Below are positions 32,681 through 42,157 of a stretch of 64,000 nt of DNA, one piece after another. The DNA is taken from assembly GCF_001513955.1 (NCBI RefSeq), contig NZ_KQ948150.1, forward strand, positions 62,001 through 126,000. The letters are read 5' to 3'. The translations under genes were made by a program, and so were the position numbers. Origin of the DNA: Streptomyces pseudovenezuelae. Lineage in GTDB: Bacteria; Actinomycetota; Actinomycetes; Streptomycetales; Streptomycetaceae. Each line of letters begins with the position of its first letter. The first letter of the stretch is position 1. The notes beneath the pieces were generated by a model. The model was not told the origin of the DNA, did no database searches, and saw nothing but the letters and a program-made list of their open reading frames with translations.

Positions 32681-34663
32681 ATGGTCAACGACCCGAGCAC
32701 CCTCCACGACCGGCTCGTCGAACAACCCCGCCTGTCCGGCCTGGCCCTCGCTCCCGACGGCACCCGCCTGGTCGCCTCCGTCCAGACCCTCGACGACGCG
32801 GGCACGCGGTACGTGTCGGAGCTGTGGGAGGTGGATCCCGCGGGTGAGCGCGACCCCCGGCTCGTGACCGGGTCCCGGCGGGGCGATCACGCCCCTGCCT
32901 TCTCGGCCGACGGCACCCTGCTCGTCCTCTCCGACCGCGGTCCGCAGGAGTCACCCGGAGCGGCACTGTGGGCGCTCTCGGACCAGGGCGAGGCGGAGCG
33001 GACAGCCCACCACCCGGGCGGGTTGAGCGCGTTCACCGTCGCCGCCCGTTCGCGCACGCTCGCCTGGACGGCCGCTCTGCTGCCGGGTGCCGCGGACGCG
33101 CGCACGCACGGCGACCTCCTCCAGCAGCGTGCCCGCTCCGGTGTCACCGCGGTCCTGTACGAGGCGACCCCCACCCGCGCCGACGGCGTGGACCTCGGCC
33201 CGGCCGAGCCGCACACCTTCGTCCGCCGGGGCGACGCCCCGCCGGTCGACGCGGGCGCCCAAGGACTCGCGGGCGCAGGGGACATGGCCCTCTCGCCGGA
33301 CGGGACAGTGGTCGCCTGCACGCGGGCCCCGACGAGCGCCGCCCCGGACACGAACGTCGTGGTGATCGCCGACGCGTCGACCGGCGTGGAGCGCCGCACC
33401 TTCTCCCGTCCTGGCCACCAGTACTACCAACCGTGCTTCACCGCCGACGGCAGCCGCCTGATCTGCCAACGCCAGCGGGAGGAGACCTGGGACACCGAGT
33501 GGCGGGCCACCCTCGTCGCCCTCGACCCCGCGTCCGGTGAAGAGACGGACCTGCTGCCGGACTTCGACAACTGGCCCTGGCCGGGACGGGCGATCCTCTC
33601 GCCCGTTCCCGGGGACACCACGCTGTGGTTCACCGGCGACGAACAGGGCCACCGCCCGGTCTTCCGCCGCGATCCGGACGGCACCGTCACCCGCCTCACC
33701 GCCTCCGGCGCCTACAGCTCCCTCTGTGTGACGCCCGACGGATCCACCCTGTACGCCCTGCGCAGCGCGCTCGACAGCCCGCCCCGGGCGGTCCGCCTGG
33801 ACGCGGGCAAGCCCGACCAGCAGCCCGCCTTCCTCAGGGCCCCGGGCGACCTCGGCCCCCTGCCCGGCACGCTGACCGAGGTGCACACGACCGGGGACGA
33901 CGGCTTCGCGCTCCGCGCCTGGCTGGTCCTGCCCGAGGGCGCGGGGCCCGACAACCCCTCACCACTCCTCGTCGAGGCGCACGGCGGCCCCCAGGGGTCC
34001 TGGAGCGACTGGCCCTGGCAGTGGAACCCCTGGCCCTTCGCGGCCCGCGGATACGCCGTACTCCTGCCCGACCCGGCCCTGTCCTCCGGCTACGGGCAGC
34101 GCATGCAGGAACGCGGCCGGGGCGACTACGGCGGCCGGCCCTATCGTGACGTCCTCGCCCTCACCGACGCCGCACTGGCCCGCCCCGACCTCGACGCGAG
34201 CCGGACGGCCCTCGCCGGCTGGTCCTACGGCGGCTACCTCGCGAACCGCGCCGCGACCCTCACCGACCGCTTCCGAGCACTCGTCTCGCACGCCGGGCTG
34301 TGGAACCTGGAGGACTTCCAGGGCGACACCGACCTGCACACGTACTTCCGCGAGATCTTCGGCGATCCGCGCACCCGGCGCGAACGGTACGAGGCGGACT
34401 CGCCGCACTTCGACGCGGCCAACCTGACCACGCCGACGCTGATCGTGCACGGCGGCAAGGACTACCGGGTGCCGGTGGGCCAGTCGCTGGCCCTCCACCA
34501 CGACCTCCAACGCCAGGACGTACCAGCCAAGTTCCTGTACTTCCCGGACGAGACCCACGGCATCGAAGCCCCGAACCACCTGCGCCTCGTGTACGAGACG
34601 GCCCTGAACTTCCTCGACCACCACGTACGCGGCGAGGAGTTCCGGCGGCCGGGGCTCCTGTGA
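32681..34663 (+). CDS. S9-family serine peptidase (prolyl oligopeptidase / acylaminoacyl-peptidase type)
   Basis: A 660-residue cytoplasmic enzyme with an N-terminal beta-propeller (repeated TLLVLSDRG, GTVVACTRAP, GSRLICQRQ and GSTLYALRS blades) and a C-terminal alpha/beta hydrolase domain. The catalytic Ser is in AGWSYGGYLANRA, the Asp region is GGKDYRVPVGQS and the His is in DETHGIEAP. The family removes short or N-acylated peptides. ATG at 32681 begins the propeller; in-frame GTG codons at 32672 and 32663 are alternatives. It lies shortly after the HTH cassette but shares no evident function with it. Confidence 0.9.
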   Translation: MVNDPSTLHDRLVEQPRLSGLALAPDGTRLVASVQTLDDAGTRYVSELWEVDPAGERDPRLVTGSRRGDHAPAFSADGTLLVLSDRGPQESPGAALWALSDQGEAERTAHHPGGLSAFTVAARSRTLAWTAALLPGAADARTHGDLLQQRARSGVTAVLYEATPTRADGVDLGPAEPHTFVRRGDAPPVDAGAQGLAGAGDMALSPDGTVVACTRAPTSAAPDTNVVVIADASTGVERRTFSRPGHQYYQPCFTADGSRLICQRQREETWDTEWRATLVALDPASGEETDLLPDFDNWPWPGRAILSPVPGDTTLWFTGDEQGHRPVFRRDPDGTVTRLTASGAYSSLCVTPDGSTLYALRSALDSPPRAVRLDAGKPDQQPAFLRAPGDLGPLPGTLTEVHTTGDDGFALRAWLVLPEGAGPDNPSPLLVEAHGGPQGSWSDWPWQWNPWPFAARGYAVLLPDPALSSGYGQRMQERGRGDYGGRPYRDVLALTDAALARPDLDASRTALAGWSYGGYLANRAATLTDRFRALVSHAGLWNLEDFQGDTDLHTYFREIFGDPRTRRERYEADSPHFDAANLTTPTLIVHGGKDYRVPVGQSLALHHDLQRQDVPAKFLYFPDETHGIEAPNHLRLVYETALNFLDHHVRGEEFRRPGLL

Positions 34664-34693
34664 CGTCGGCCGGTGCGGTGACCGGCGCGTGCG

Positions 34694-35488
34694 TCAGAGG
34701 GTGGGGACGCCCAGATCCGCGGCGACCGAGTCGGCGCGGACGAACACGGACACCGGGAACTGCTCGTCGCAGTACTTGTTGCCGGACGACACGATCCCCA
34801 CGACCTTGCCGCCGCTGATCAGCGGCCCGCCGGAGTCCCCCGGGCAGATGCTGTCGGTGGTTCCGGGGCGGGGCATCCCGCACAGCATGGCGGCGGGGTC
34901 CGTCTCGGGGTCGGTGTACGGCCGGCAGGCCGCGACGGGCGAGAGGACGAGCCTGGTCCGCTTCAGCCTGGTCCCGTCGACGCCGGGTCCGGTCCGTCCC
35001 CAGCCGAGCACGGTGGCCTTCCGGCCGTCGGCCACCAGCTTGCCGTCCCGCGGGCCGGCCACCGGGATGGTCCGGTACGGCATCGGCCGGTCCAGGGTGA
35101 GGACCGCGGCGTCGTGGGCGTAACCGGGGCCGCCGTAACGCGAGTCCAGCCGGGCCGAGCTGACCTGGCGCTCCGTGCCGTCGGTGCCGTCCACCCGGGT
35201 GCGGCCGCCGACGACCGTCAGCGTGGACACATCGCCGGCGCTCTGCACGCAGTGGGCGGCCGTGAGCACCTTCGTGGGCGCGACGAGTGTGCCACCGCAG
35301 AACTGCCTGCCCTCGAACTCGATCAACATGGCGTACGGGTGGGCCTTCGCGGTGGCGGGCCCGCCGCCCTTGATCGCGGAGGCGGGGACGGCGGTGGACC
35401 AGAGTGCGGCCGCGGCGAGCACGGCGGTGGTGACGACGGCGGCCGTGCGCGTTCCGGGACGGGTGGCTCTTGCGGCGTGGATCGGCAT
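34694..35488 (-). CDS. secreted trypsin-like serine protease (S1A)
   Basis: A 264-residue exported chymotrypsin-fold protease. A signal peptide (VVTTAVLAAAALWSTAVP, ASA) ends just before IKGGGPATAKAHPYAML, the usual mature N terminus. The triad is complete: His in VLTAAHCV, Asp in AHDAAVLTLDRP, Ser in CPGDSGGPLISGG. Paired cysteines (FCGG/AHC, MLCG/ICPG) fit the family disulphides. It should be secreted as a protease with trypsin-like specificity. It ends 30 bases from the convergent S9 peptidase gene. Confidence 0.92.
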   Translation of the reverse strand: MPIHAARATRPGTRTAAVVTTAVLAAAALWSTAVPASAIKGGGPATAKAHPYAMLIEFEGRQFCGGTLVAPTKVLTAAHCVQSAGDVSTLTVVGGRTRVDGTDGTERQVSSARLDSRYGGPGYAHDAAVLTLDRPMPYRTIPVAGPRDGKLVADGRKATVLGWGRTGPGVDGTRLKRTRLVLSPVAACRPYTDPETDPAAMLCGMPRPGTTDSICPGDSGGPLISGGKVVGIVSSGNKYCDEQFPVSVFVRADSVAADLGVPTL

Positions 35489-35646
35489 CGCGGTATCCCC
35501 CTGAACTGCCTGGCGCGGGGCACGGCTCGGCCCCGCGTGGTGTGGTCGGTGGGAAGGACGAGCGTCAGGGGCCGGTCGGTTTCGGGGCAGGCGCCCCCCC
35601 CCGTGACCGTCTGTGTCGTTCCGGCGCGTGGACGACCAAGCCGGGC

Positions 35647-36357
35647 TCACGGTCCGACGCGAGCCTCGGGGGTGCGGTAGCCGCGGAAGGTCACGTGCCT
35701 GCGGGTTTCGAAACCGAGCCGTTCGTAGAGCGCGATCGCGGTGGTGTTCGTCTCGGCCACATGCAGGAAGGGGAGTTCGTGGCGGGCCAGGATGCGTGCG
35801 GTGAGCGCGTTCACCAGGCGGGCGGCGTGGCCCTGTCCGCGGGCCTCGGGCGCCGTGCAGACGGCGCTGATCTCGGCCCAGCCGGGAGGCCGGAGCCGTT
35901 CCCCCGCCATGGCCACGAGCCTGCCGTCGAGGCGGACGCCGAGGTAGGTGCCGAGTTCGTGGGTGCGCTGCCAGAACGGTCCCGGCCGGGTCCGCGCGGT
36001 GAGATCGAGCATCTCGGGCACATCGGCGGCGCCCAGCTCCACCACTCCGGCGTGGGAGTGCTCGGCCCGGTGGGTGCCGGGCCGGATCATCTGCCGGCCC
36101 TCCAGCACGAAGACCGGCTCCCAGTCCTGCGGCGGAACCGCCGCGCCGCTGAACAGGTCGGCGAACCCGCCGGGGCCCAGCAGCCGTGCCAGGTCGTCCC
36201 AGTCCGCCGCCCGCGGAGCGGGGGACACCGTGGAGAAGGCCGCGACGTCGGGCAGGTAGGCGGCGGCGCGGCCGCGGCGGCGGGCCAGGACCGCGTGAGG
36301 GCCGCACAGCGACTCGCCCACCGGGTCGTCGAGTGCGGCGGCATCCCCGCTCGTCAT
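35647..36357 (-). CDS. GNAT-family N-acetyltransferase
   Basis: A 236-residue protein. The C-terminal half is a GNAT domain with the acetyl-CoA loop EARGQGHAARLVNALTARIL and the terminal TAIALYERLGFETRRHVTF. The N-terminal 100 residues look like a degenerate second GNAT-like domain (VLARRRGRAAAYLPDVAAFS). ATG at 36357 follows an AAAGG ribosome site. The acceptor is unknown; it could be an amine, peptide or antibiotic. The 160 bases to the protease start are not coding. Confidence 0.8.
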   Translation of the reverse strand: MTSGDAAALDDPVGESLCGPHAVLARRRGRAAAYLPDVAAFSTVSPAPRAADWDDLARLLGPGGFADLFSGAAVPPQDWEPVFVLEGRQMIRPGTHRAEHSHAGVVELGAADVPEMLDLTARTRPGPFWQRTHELGTYLGVRLDGRLVAMAGERLRPPGWAEISAVCTAPEARGQGHAARLVNALTARILARHELPFLHVAETNTTAIALYERLGFETRRHVTFRGYRTPEARVGP

Positions 36358-36694
36358 CGTGCTGTGCCTTTCCCCGGACCGGCTCGTCGTCGTGAGAAAG
36401 GCTATAGGTCCTGCTGCGCAAGGGGCGCCCGTATGGATGGCGGCGGTAGGCAGGACCGGCCCGTCGCAGAAGCTGTCCGAAATGTCCGGCCCCGAGGGCG
36501 GCCCGCCGCTCGGTTCGGCCTCGTTCCGGCGGAGGTGGCCGGACTCGGATCCGAGCCGGTGGTGGTCACCTGGTCGGCACAGCTCTGCGGCCGACCGAGA
36601 CGGCCACCCCGGCAGGATGGGCACATCGAGGGGGCCCTCGGCGCCCCGCGTGCGGCCCACGCGATCCTGACCGTCACGACAGAAGGGTGAACCC
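36358..36694. other. intergenic region without a supported gene
   Basis: This stretch separates the GNAT gene (minus) from the DinB gene (plus) and should contain both promoters. It is as GC-rich as coding DNA and some frames are open, but none shows a protein family, a credible ribosome site or codon pattern stronger than the others. No hairpin or repeat stood out. Confidence 0.4.
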
Positions 36695-37225
36695 ATGCTC
36701 CGGACAGACGCTCTGCTGCGCGAGTACGACCGGGCTCGCGCCTACACCGACGAGCTGTGGAGGGATCTCACCCCGGACGAGGTGACCTGGCGGCCGCACG
36801 AGAACTCCAGCGCCATCGGCTGGCATCTGGGACACCAGGCCCATGTCGCCCACTTCATGGTCCGCAACCTCACCGCGGCCGAGCCCAGCCCGGACCCGGA
36901 ACTGGACGCGCTGATGGACTCGGCGAACCCGGAGAAGTTCCGCGGCACGCTGCCGACCGTCACCCGCCTCAGCGAGTTCCGCAGCGCCGTCGCGGAACGC
37001 GTACACGCCCGGATGCGCGACATCGCCGCCGGCCGGGTCGGGGCCCCTGCCCAGCTCACCATCGTGGCCACCCACCTGCTGACCACGCTCATCAACCACG
37101 AGTACCAGCACGACCAGTGGATCGGCGAGGTGCGTGCCGCCGACCTCGGCCACGAGCTTCCGCCCGCCCCCGACAGCGCGTACCTGCGCCGGGTCGACGG
37201 CTATCTCGTCGTCGATGTTCCGTGA
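36695..37225 (+). CDS. DinB-family protein (DinB-2 / metal-binding four-helix bundle)
   Basis: A 176-residue helical-bundle protein with His residues in the expected places: GWHLGHQAHVAHFMVRN in the second helix and LINHEYQHDQWIG near the end. These form the divalent-metal site of the DinB/YfiT family, which includes thiol transferases that use bacillithiol or mycothiol and many proteins of unknown substrate. The start follows a GAAGGG ribosome site. Its end is 17 bases from the convergent alpha-mannosidase gene. Confidence 0.83.
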   Translation: MLRTDALLREYDRARAYTDELWRDLTPDEVTWRPHENSSAIGWHLGHQAHVAHFMVRNLTAAEPSPDPELDALMDSANPEKFRGTLPTVTRLSEFRSAVAERVHARMRDIAAGRVGAPAQLTIVATHLLTTLINHEYQHDQWIGEVRAADLGHELPPAPDSAYLRRVDGYLVVDVP

Positions 37226-37241
37226 CCCGGGCCCGCCGGGC

Positions 37242-40200
37242 TCAGCCGTCCGACACCGGTCGCAACCGCAGCGTGAGGATCTGGAACGGCCGCAGCGTCA
37301 ACCGGACACCGCCGGCGACGTGTCGGTGGCTCGCAGGGTCGTCCACGGGGCGTTCCAACAGGTCGGTCACCTGGGACGAGGCGAGGGGGAAGCCGGGGGT
37401 GAGGGTGGCGGCCGCCCGGGTGCCGCGGGACTCGTAGAGCCGTACGACGACATCGCCGCTGCCGTCGTCGGCGAGCTTGACCGCCTCCACGACCACACCC
37501 TCGTGGTCCACCGACAAGAGCGGGGCGACCGTCGCACTGCCCGGTACCGCACGCTCGGGCAGGTTGAAGCGGTACCCCTCGCGCCTGGCGTCGCTGACAT
37601 CGGCGCCGATGACCAGCGCGTATCCGAGCCGGTGGGTGCCCTGGTCCTGGTCGGGGTCGGGGAAGCGTGCCGCGCGCAGCAGGGAGAGGCGGACCGTGGT
37701 GGTCGTACCCCCGTCTGGGCGGACGTCACGGGTGACGTCGTGGCCGTAGGAGGAGTCGTTGACCAGGGCGGCTCCCCAGTCGGGCTCGCCGACGTGCAGG
37801 AAGCGGTGGGTGCACGTCTCGAACTTGGCCGCGTCCCAGCTGGTGTTGGTGTGCGTGGGCCGCTCGACGTGACCGAAGGGGATCTCGGCGGTCGAGTGGG
37901 CGGCCCGCACGTCCAGCGGGAAGGCCGCCTTGAGGAACTTCTCCCGCTCGTGCCAGTCGACGACCGTGTCGATCACCAGTCCGCGTGATCCGGACGGCAG
38001 GGTCAGGGTCTGCTCGATCCTGGAGTCGCCGAAGGCCCGGACCACCCGGACGCCGTCGGCCGTCGCCGTCACGGACTCGGCGTCGGTGAGGTCGCGCACG
38101 GTGTTGCGGTAGAAGACGTCGACGTCCCAGGCGTCCCACTGGTTGGGGAAGTCCTGGTGGAGCTGCAGGAGGTTCCCGACCGCCCCGGGGGCCAGCGCCT
38201 CCCGCTGCGCCGCGTGGTCGTAGGCGGAGGTGATCAGGCCGCGGGCGTCCACCACGACCCGGACCAGGCCGTTGTCGAGGACGAACCCGTCCGCGTCCGG
38301 GACCGGCCGCACCGGTGCGTCGACACAGGCGGAGCGGGGGCTCGCCCCGAGCGCCGGGACACCGCCCCGGGCGTGCGGCGCGGAGTTGAAGACGACCGTG
38401 CCCGTCGGGTCCCCGGCCAGCACCCGCTGGGCCGCGCCGATCAGCTCCTCCAGCTCCCGCGCCACGGCCGCGTAGGTCTCCTCCGCCTCCCGGTGCACCC
38501 AGGCGATCGACGTCCCGGGCAGGATGTCGTGGAACTGGTGCAGCAGCACCGTCTTCCACAGCCGGTCCAGCGCCTGGTACGGATACGGCCACCCGTGCCG
38601 TACGGCCGCGGTCGCCGCCCACAACTCCGCCTCGCGCAGCAGGTGTTCGCTGCGCCGGTTGCCCTGTTTGGTGGCCAGCTGGCTGGTCAGGGTGCCGCGG
38701 TGGAACTCCAGGTAGAGCTCTCCGGCCCACACCGGCGCGCCGCCGTTCGCCTCGTACTCGGCGTGCGCGCGCCGGAAGAAGTCCGCGGGCCCCTCCATCT
38801 CGACGCGCGCCGAGCCCTCCAGGTCCCGGAGCCGGTCGGCGCGGGCCAGCATCTCGCGGGTGGGACCGCCACCGCCGTCGCCGTAGCCGAAGGGGATCAG
38901 CGAGCGGTTGGCGCCCGCTTTGTCCTGGAAGTTGCGCACGCTGTGCGCGACATCGGCGCCGGACAGCTCGCCGTTGTAGCTGTCGACGGGTGGGAAGTGG
39001 CTGAAGATCCGGGTGCCGTCGATGCCCTCCCACCAGAAGGTGTGGTGCGGGAACTTGTTGGTGGTGTTCCAGGAGATCTTCTGTGTCAGGAACCACTGCA
39101 CCCCGGCCAGCTTCATCAGCTGCGGCAGGGCCGCGTTGTAGCCGAAGGTGTCCGGCAGCCACATCTCCTCGGTCTCGACGCCGAACTCCTCCAGGAAGAA
39201 CCGCTTCCCGTGGACGAACTGGCGCGCCAGCGCCTCGCCGCCGCTGATGTTGGTGTCCGGCTCCACCCACAGGCTGCCGGTCGGCAGGAACTGCCCGGTC
39301 TTCGCCTTCTCCTGGGCCCGGGCGTACACCTCGGGCCGGTGCTCCTTCAGCCAGGCGAGTTGCTGCGCCTGGGACATCACGAACCGGAACTCCGGGTGCT
39401 CGTCCATGAGGTGGGTGACATTGGAGACCGTCCGGGCCACCTTCCGCACGGTCTCGCGCAGCGGCCACAGCCAGGCGGTGTCGATGTGCGCGTGCCCGAC
39501 CGCCGAGATGCGGTGCGCGCTCGCGTGCGCGGGCGACGCCAGTACGGGCGCGAGGGCGGCCCGCGCGGCGGCCGCGCTGCCGCTGACGTCCTGCAGGTCG
39601 ACCGCGTCCAGGGCGAGTTCGACCGCGCGCAGGATCTGCCAGCGGCGCGGGGAGTCGGTGGACAGCTCCGGCATCAGCTGCCCCAGCACCTCCAGATCCT
39701 GGACGAGTTCGTGGACCTGCCGGTCGAACACGGTCAGGTCCAGGCGCCGCAGCCGGTACAGGGGTGCGCCGGGGTCCGCGGCCGGATCGCCCAGCCAGGG
39801 GGCGCGGCCGCCCACCGACGTGGGGCCGAAGGTGAGCTCGCCGGGAGCGGTGTGCATGACGACCGGATTGGCTGCGGCCTCGACGTAGGCGGTGAACTCC
39901 TCTCCTCCTACGGCGTGTTCGGCCACCGGCAGCCAGGTGTTGCGCGGGTTGAGCGCCTTCACGGCGGTGCCGTCCGGCCGGTAGACCAGGCCCTCGGCCG
40001 AGAAGCCCGCGGAGTGGGTGGCGAACCCGAGATCCAGCACGGCCTCGACGGTCTCCCCTGCCCAGTCCGCCGGGACGGTGCCGCTGACCTTGAACCAGCT
40101 CGTCGACCAGGCGGGACCCCACCAGGCGCCGGCCCGGGTCGGCTCGTAGGCGGCGGCCAGGCCCTCGCGGACCGGCACCGGCTCGCCGGGGACGTTCCAG

Positions 40201-40304
40201 ATCGCCACGTCGAGGGGGACGGATCGGGCATGGACGGCAGGCCGGATCCGCTCGTCGAGCACGCGGGCGAGCCGCTGTTCGGTGACTTCACGGTCGTTGT
40301 GCAT
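37242..40304 (-). CDS. GH38 alpha-mannosidase
   Basis: A 1020-residue glycosidase without signal peptide, so probably cytoplasmic. An N-terminal beta domain is followed by the catalytic domain: zinc ligands in HAHIDTAWLWP (residues 271-281) and the nucleophile Asp385 in MWLPDTFGYNAALPQL. A three-helix and large C-terminal beta-sandwich region completes the GH38 layout. It removes alpha-mannose from oligosaccharides. It is the last gene of an operon with a sugar ABC importer, so it most likely degrades mannosylated oligosaccharides after uptake. Confidence 0.93.
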   Translation of the reverse strand: MHNDREVTEQRLARVLDERIRPAVHARSVPLDVAIWNVPGEPVPVREGLAAAYEPTRAGAWWGPAWSTSWFKVSGTVPADWAGETVEAVLDLGFATHSAGFSAEGLVYRPDGTAVKALNPRNTWLPVAEHAVGGEEFTAYVEAAANPVVMHTAPGELTFGPTSVGGRAPWLGDPAADPGAPLYRLRRLDLTVFDRQVHELVQDLEVLGQLMPELSTDSPRRWQILRAVELALDAVDLQDVSGSAAAARAALAPVLASPAHASAHRISAVGHAHIDTAWLWPLRETVRKVARTVSNVTHLMDEHPEFRFVMSQAQQLAWLKEHRPEVYARAQEKAKTGQFLPTGSLWVEPDTNISGGEALARQFVHGKRFFLEEFGVETEEMWLPDTFGYNAALPQLMKLAGVQWFLTQKISWNTTNKFPHHTFWWEGIDGTRIFSHFPPVDSYNGELSGADVAHSVRNFQDKAGANRSLIPFGYGDGGGGPTREMLARADRLRDLEGSARVEMEGPADFFRRAHAEYEANGGAPVWAGELYLEFHRGTLTSQLATKQGNRRSEHLLREAELWAATAAVRHGWPYPYQALDRLWKTVLLHQFHDILPGTSIAWVHREAEETYAAVARELEELIGAAQRVLAGDPTGTVVFNSAPHARGGVPALGASPRSACVDAPVRPVPDADGFVLDNGLVRVVVDARGLITSAYDHAAQREALAPGAVGNLLQLHQDFPNQWDAWDVDVFYRNTVRDLTDAESVTATADGVRVVRAFGDSRIEQTLTLPSGSRGLVIDTVVDWHEREKFLKAAFPLDVRAAHSTAEIPFGHVERPTHTNTSWDAAKFETCTHRFLHVGEPDWGAALVNDSSYGHDVTRDVRPDGGTTTTVRLSLLRAARFPDPDQDQGTHRLGYALVIGADVSDARREGYRFNLPERAVPGSATVAPLLSVDHEGVVVEAVKLADDGSGDVVVRLYESRGTRAAATLTPGFPLASSQVTDLLERPVDDPASHRHVAGGVRLTLRPFQILTLRLRPVSDG

Positions 40305-40334
40305 CAGGTGTCTTTCTCCGTGAACGGGGAGGCG

Positions 40335-41228
40335 TCAGCCCTTGAGGGCTCCGCCGAGCGCGAAACCGCCGCCGAGCTTGCGGGCCAACAGCAGGTAGAG
40401 CATCACGACGGGCAGCGAGTAGAGGAGCGAGAAGGCGGACAACTGCCCGTACTGCGTCTGGTCGTGGGCGGAGAGGAAGGTGAACACGCTGACGGACGCG
40501 GGGAGTTTCTCCGGGGACAGCAGCAGGATGAAGGGGACGAAGAAGTTCCCCCACATGCCGATGAACGTGAAGATGGTGACCACGACGACACCCGGGCGCA
40601 TCAGCGGCAGCACCACCCGCCACAGCACCTGCATGGTGTTCGCGCCGTCGATACGGGCGGCCTCCTCCAGGACGATCGGCACGCCGTCCATGAAGTTCTT
40701 CATCAGCCAGATCCCGAACGGCAGCGCGGACGCGGCCAGGAACAGGGTCGTGCCCGGCATCGAGTCGATCAGGTTGAGCTGCACGAACATGCTGTAGACC
40801 GGGATCATCACGGCGGTGATGGGCAGCCCGGTGGAGAACAGGATCGTGTACAGGAACGGCCGGCGCACCCGGGAGCGGTAGCGCGAGAGCGGGTAGGCGC
40901 ACAGGACCGAGGCCACCACGGTCACCGCCGTGCCGAAGCCGCAGAGCAGCAGGCTGTTGAGCATCGGCCGGTAGGTGGTGTCGACGTTGAGAACCGCGTC
41001 GAAGTTGTCGAGCGTCAGCGCCGAGGGCCACTTCAGCCGGAAGGAGTTGGTGTCGCTCACCGAGGCGACGACCATCCACAGCAGCGGCAGGACGTACAGC
41101 ACCGACACGGCGAGCAGGACGAGGTTGATCGCGAGGCGGCCCGGGCGCAGTCGGTGTGGACGCCGGGCGGCCGGTGCGGGGGCGGTCCGTGCGGCGGACG
41201 TGGCAGGGGGAGTGGCGACGGCGGCCAT
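40335..41228 (-). CDS. carbohydrate ABC transporter permease (MalG type)
   Basis: A 297-residue inner-membrane permease with six hydrophobic segments. The cytoplasmic coupling loop EEAARIDGANTMQVLWRVVL matches the EAA motif with a conserved Gly. The N terminus is Ala/Pro-rich and polar. Its ATG shares one base with the stop of the other permease, so they are coupled. It forms the translocation pore of a CUT1 importer with its neighbours; the ATPase is not encoded nearby, and a shared MsiK-type ATPase is the usual supplier in Streptomyces. Confidence 0.92.
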   Translation of the reverse strand: MAAVATPPATSAARTAPAPAARRPHRLRPGRLAINLVLLAVSVLYVLPLLWMVVASVSDTNSFRLKWPSALTLDNFDAVLNVDTTYRPMLNSLLLCGFGTAVTVVASVLCAYPLSRYRSRVRRPFLYTILFSTGLPITAVMIPVYSMFVQLNLIDSMPGTTLFLAASALPFGIWLMKNFMDGVPIVLEEAARIDGANTMQVLWRVVLPLMRPGVVVVTIFTFIGMWGNFFVPFILLLSPEKLPASVSVFTFLSAHDQTQYGQLSAFSLLYSLPVVMLYLLLARKLGGGFALGGALKG

Positions 41229-42157
41229 CAGTCCTCCAGTTTCAGCAGCCGGATGTACACGACGGAGAAGAGCGCGCCGACCACCAGCAGCACGAGGGCG
41301 ATGGCGGTGCCGTAGCCGATCAGGCTGTTCTGGAAGGCCTGTTGGTACATGAAGATCGGCAGGGTCTCGCTCTTGTTGCCCGGTCCGCCGCGGGTCATGG
41401 TGTAGATCAGACCGAAGACGGAGAGCGTCTGGAGCGTGATCAGCATCAGGTTCGTCAGGATCGACGGCCTGATGACCGGCAGAACGACCCGCCACAACCG
41501 CTGCCAGGGACCGGCGCCGTCCATCTCGGCGGCCTCCACCAGCTCCTGGGGCACGTCGTTGATGGCGGCGGTGAAGACCATCAGGGAGAACGCGGTGCCG
41601 CGCCACACGTTGGCCAGGCACACCGCCAGGATCGGCATCGTGTACAGCCAGTTCTGGTCCGGCAGACGCAGCGCGTCCAGAAGGGAGTTGAGCGATCCCT
41701 GGTCGTAGAAGAAGGCGTACATCAGATAGCCGGCGACCACCTCGGGCAGCACCCAGGCGGCGATGACCACGCCGTTGACGACGGCCCGGACCGGCCGGGT
41801 GGCCTTCTGCATCAGGACGGCCAGCGCGAGCCCGAGGGTGTTCTGGCCGACCACGGCGGAGCCGACCACGAACAGCAGGGTCAGCCACATCGCGTTGAGG
41901 AAGTCGGCGTCCTCGAAGGCCCGGGTGAAGTTGTCGAAGCCCACGAAGTGGGTGCCGGAGGCCCCGGTGAGCTGCATGTCGGTGAAGGCGTAGTAGACGC
42001 AGTACGCGATCGGACCGGCCAGGAAGACGGCCAGCAGGACCACGGCCGGGACCGTCGGCAGGCCGCGCAGCAGCGAGCGGACCGCGGGGGTGGGCGCCCC
42101 GCGGGACCGGCGGGGGTGACCGCCGGTCCCGTGAGGCGCCGGGGCGAGGGTGGTCAC
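41228..42157 (-). CDS. carbohydrate ABC transporter permease (MalF type)
   Basis: A 309-residue permease with six hydrophobic segments (for example VPAVVLLAVFLAGPIAYCVY). The EAA-type coupling loop is VEAAEMDGAGPWQRLWRVVL. It starts with GTG at 42157 in a GTGA overlap with the stop of the substrate-binding protein gene. It pairs with the MalG-like permease downstream. The substrate is probably a mannose-containing oligosaccharide, judged from the alpha-mannosidase in the same operon. Confidence 0.92.
   Translation of the reverse strand: MTTLAPAPHGTGGHPRRSRGAPTPAVRSLLRGLPTVPAVVLLAVFLAGPIAYCVYYAFTDMQLTGASGTHFVGFDNFTRAFEDADFLNAMWLTLLFVVGSAVVGQNTLGLALAVLMQKATRPVRAVVNGVVIAAWVLPEVVAGYLMYAFFYDQGSLNSLLDALRLPDQNWLYTMPILAVCLANVWRGTAFSLMVFTAAINDVPQELVEAAEMDGAGPWQRLWRVVLPVIRPSILTNLMLITLQTLSVFGLIYTMTRGGPGNKSETLPIFMYQQAFQNSLIGYGTAIALVLLVVGALFSVVYIRLLKLED

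Noticed and set aside
38157..41315. Plus-strand frame of over 1,000 codons opposite the alpha-mannosidase and a permease
   Set aside because: Antisense shadow: no motif, repetitive composition, and it crosses the boundaries of two well-supported minus-strand genes.
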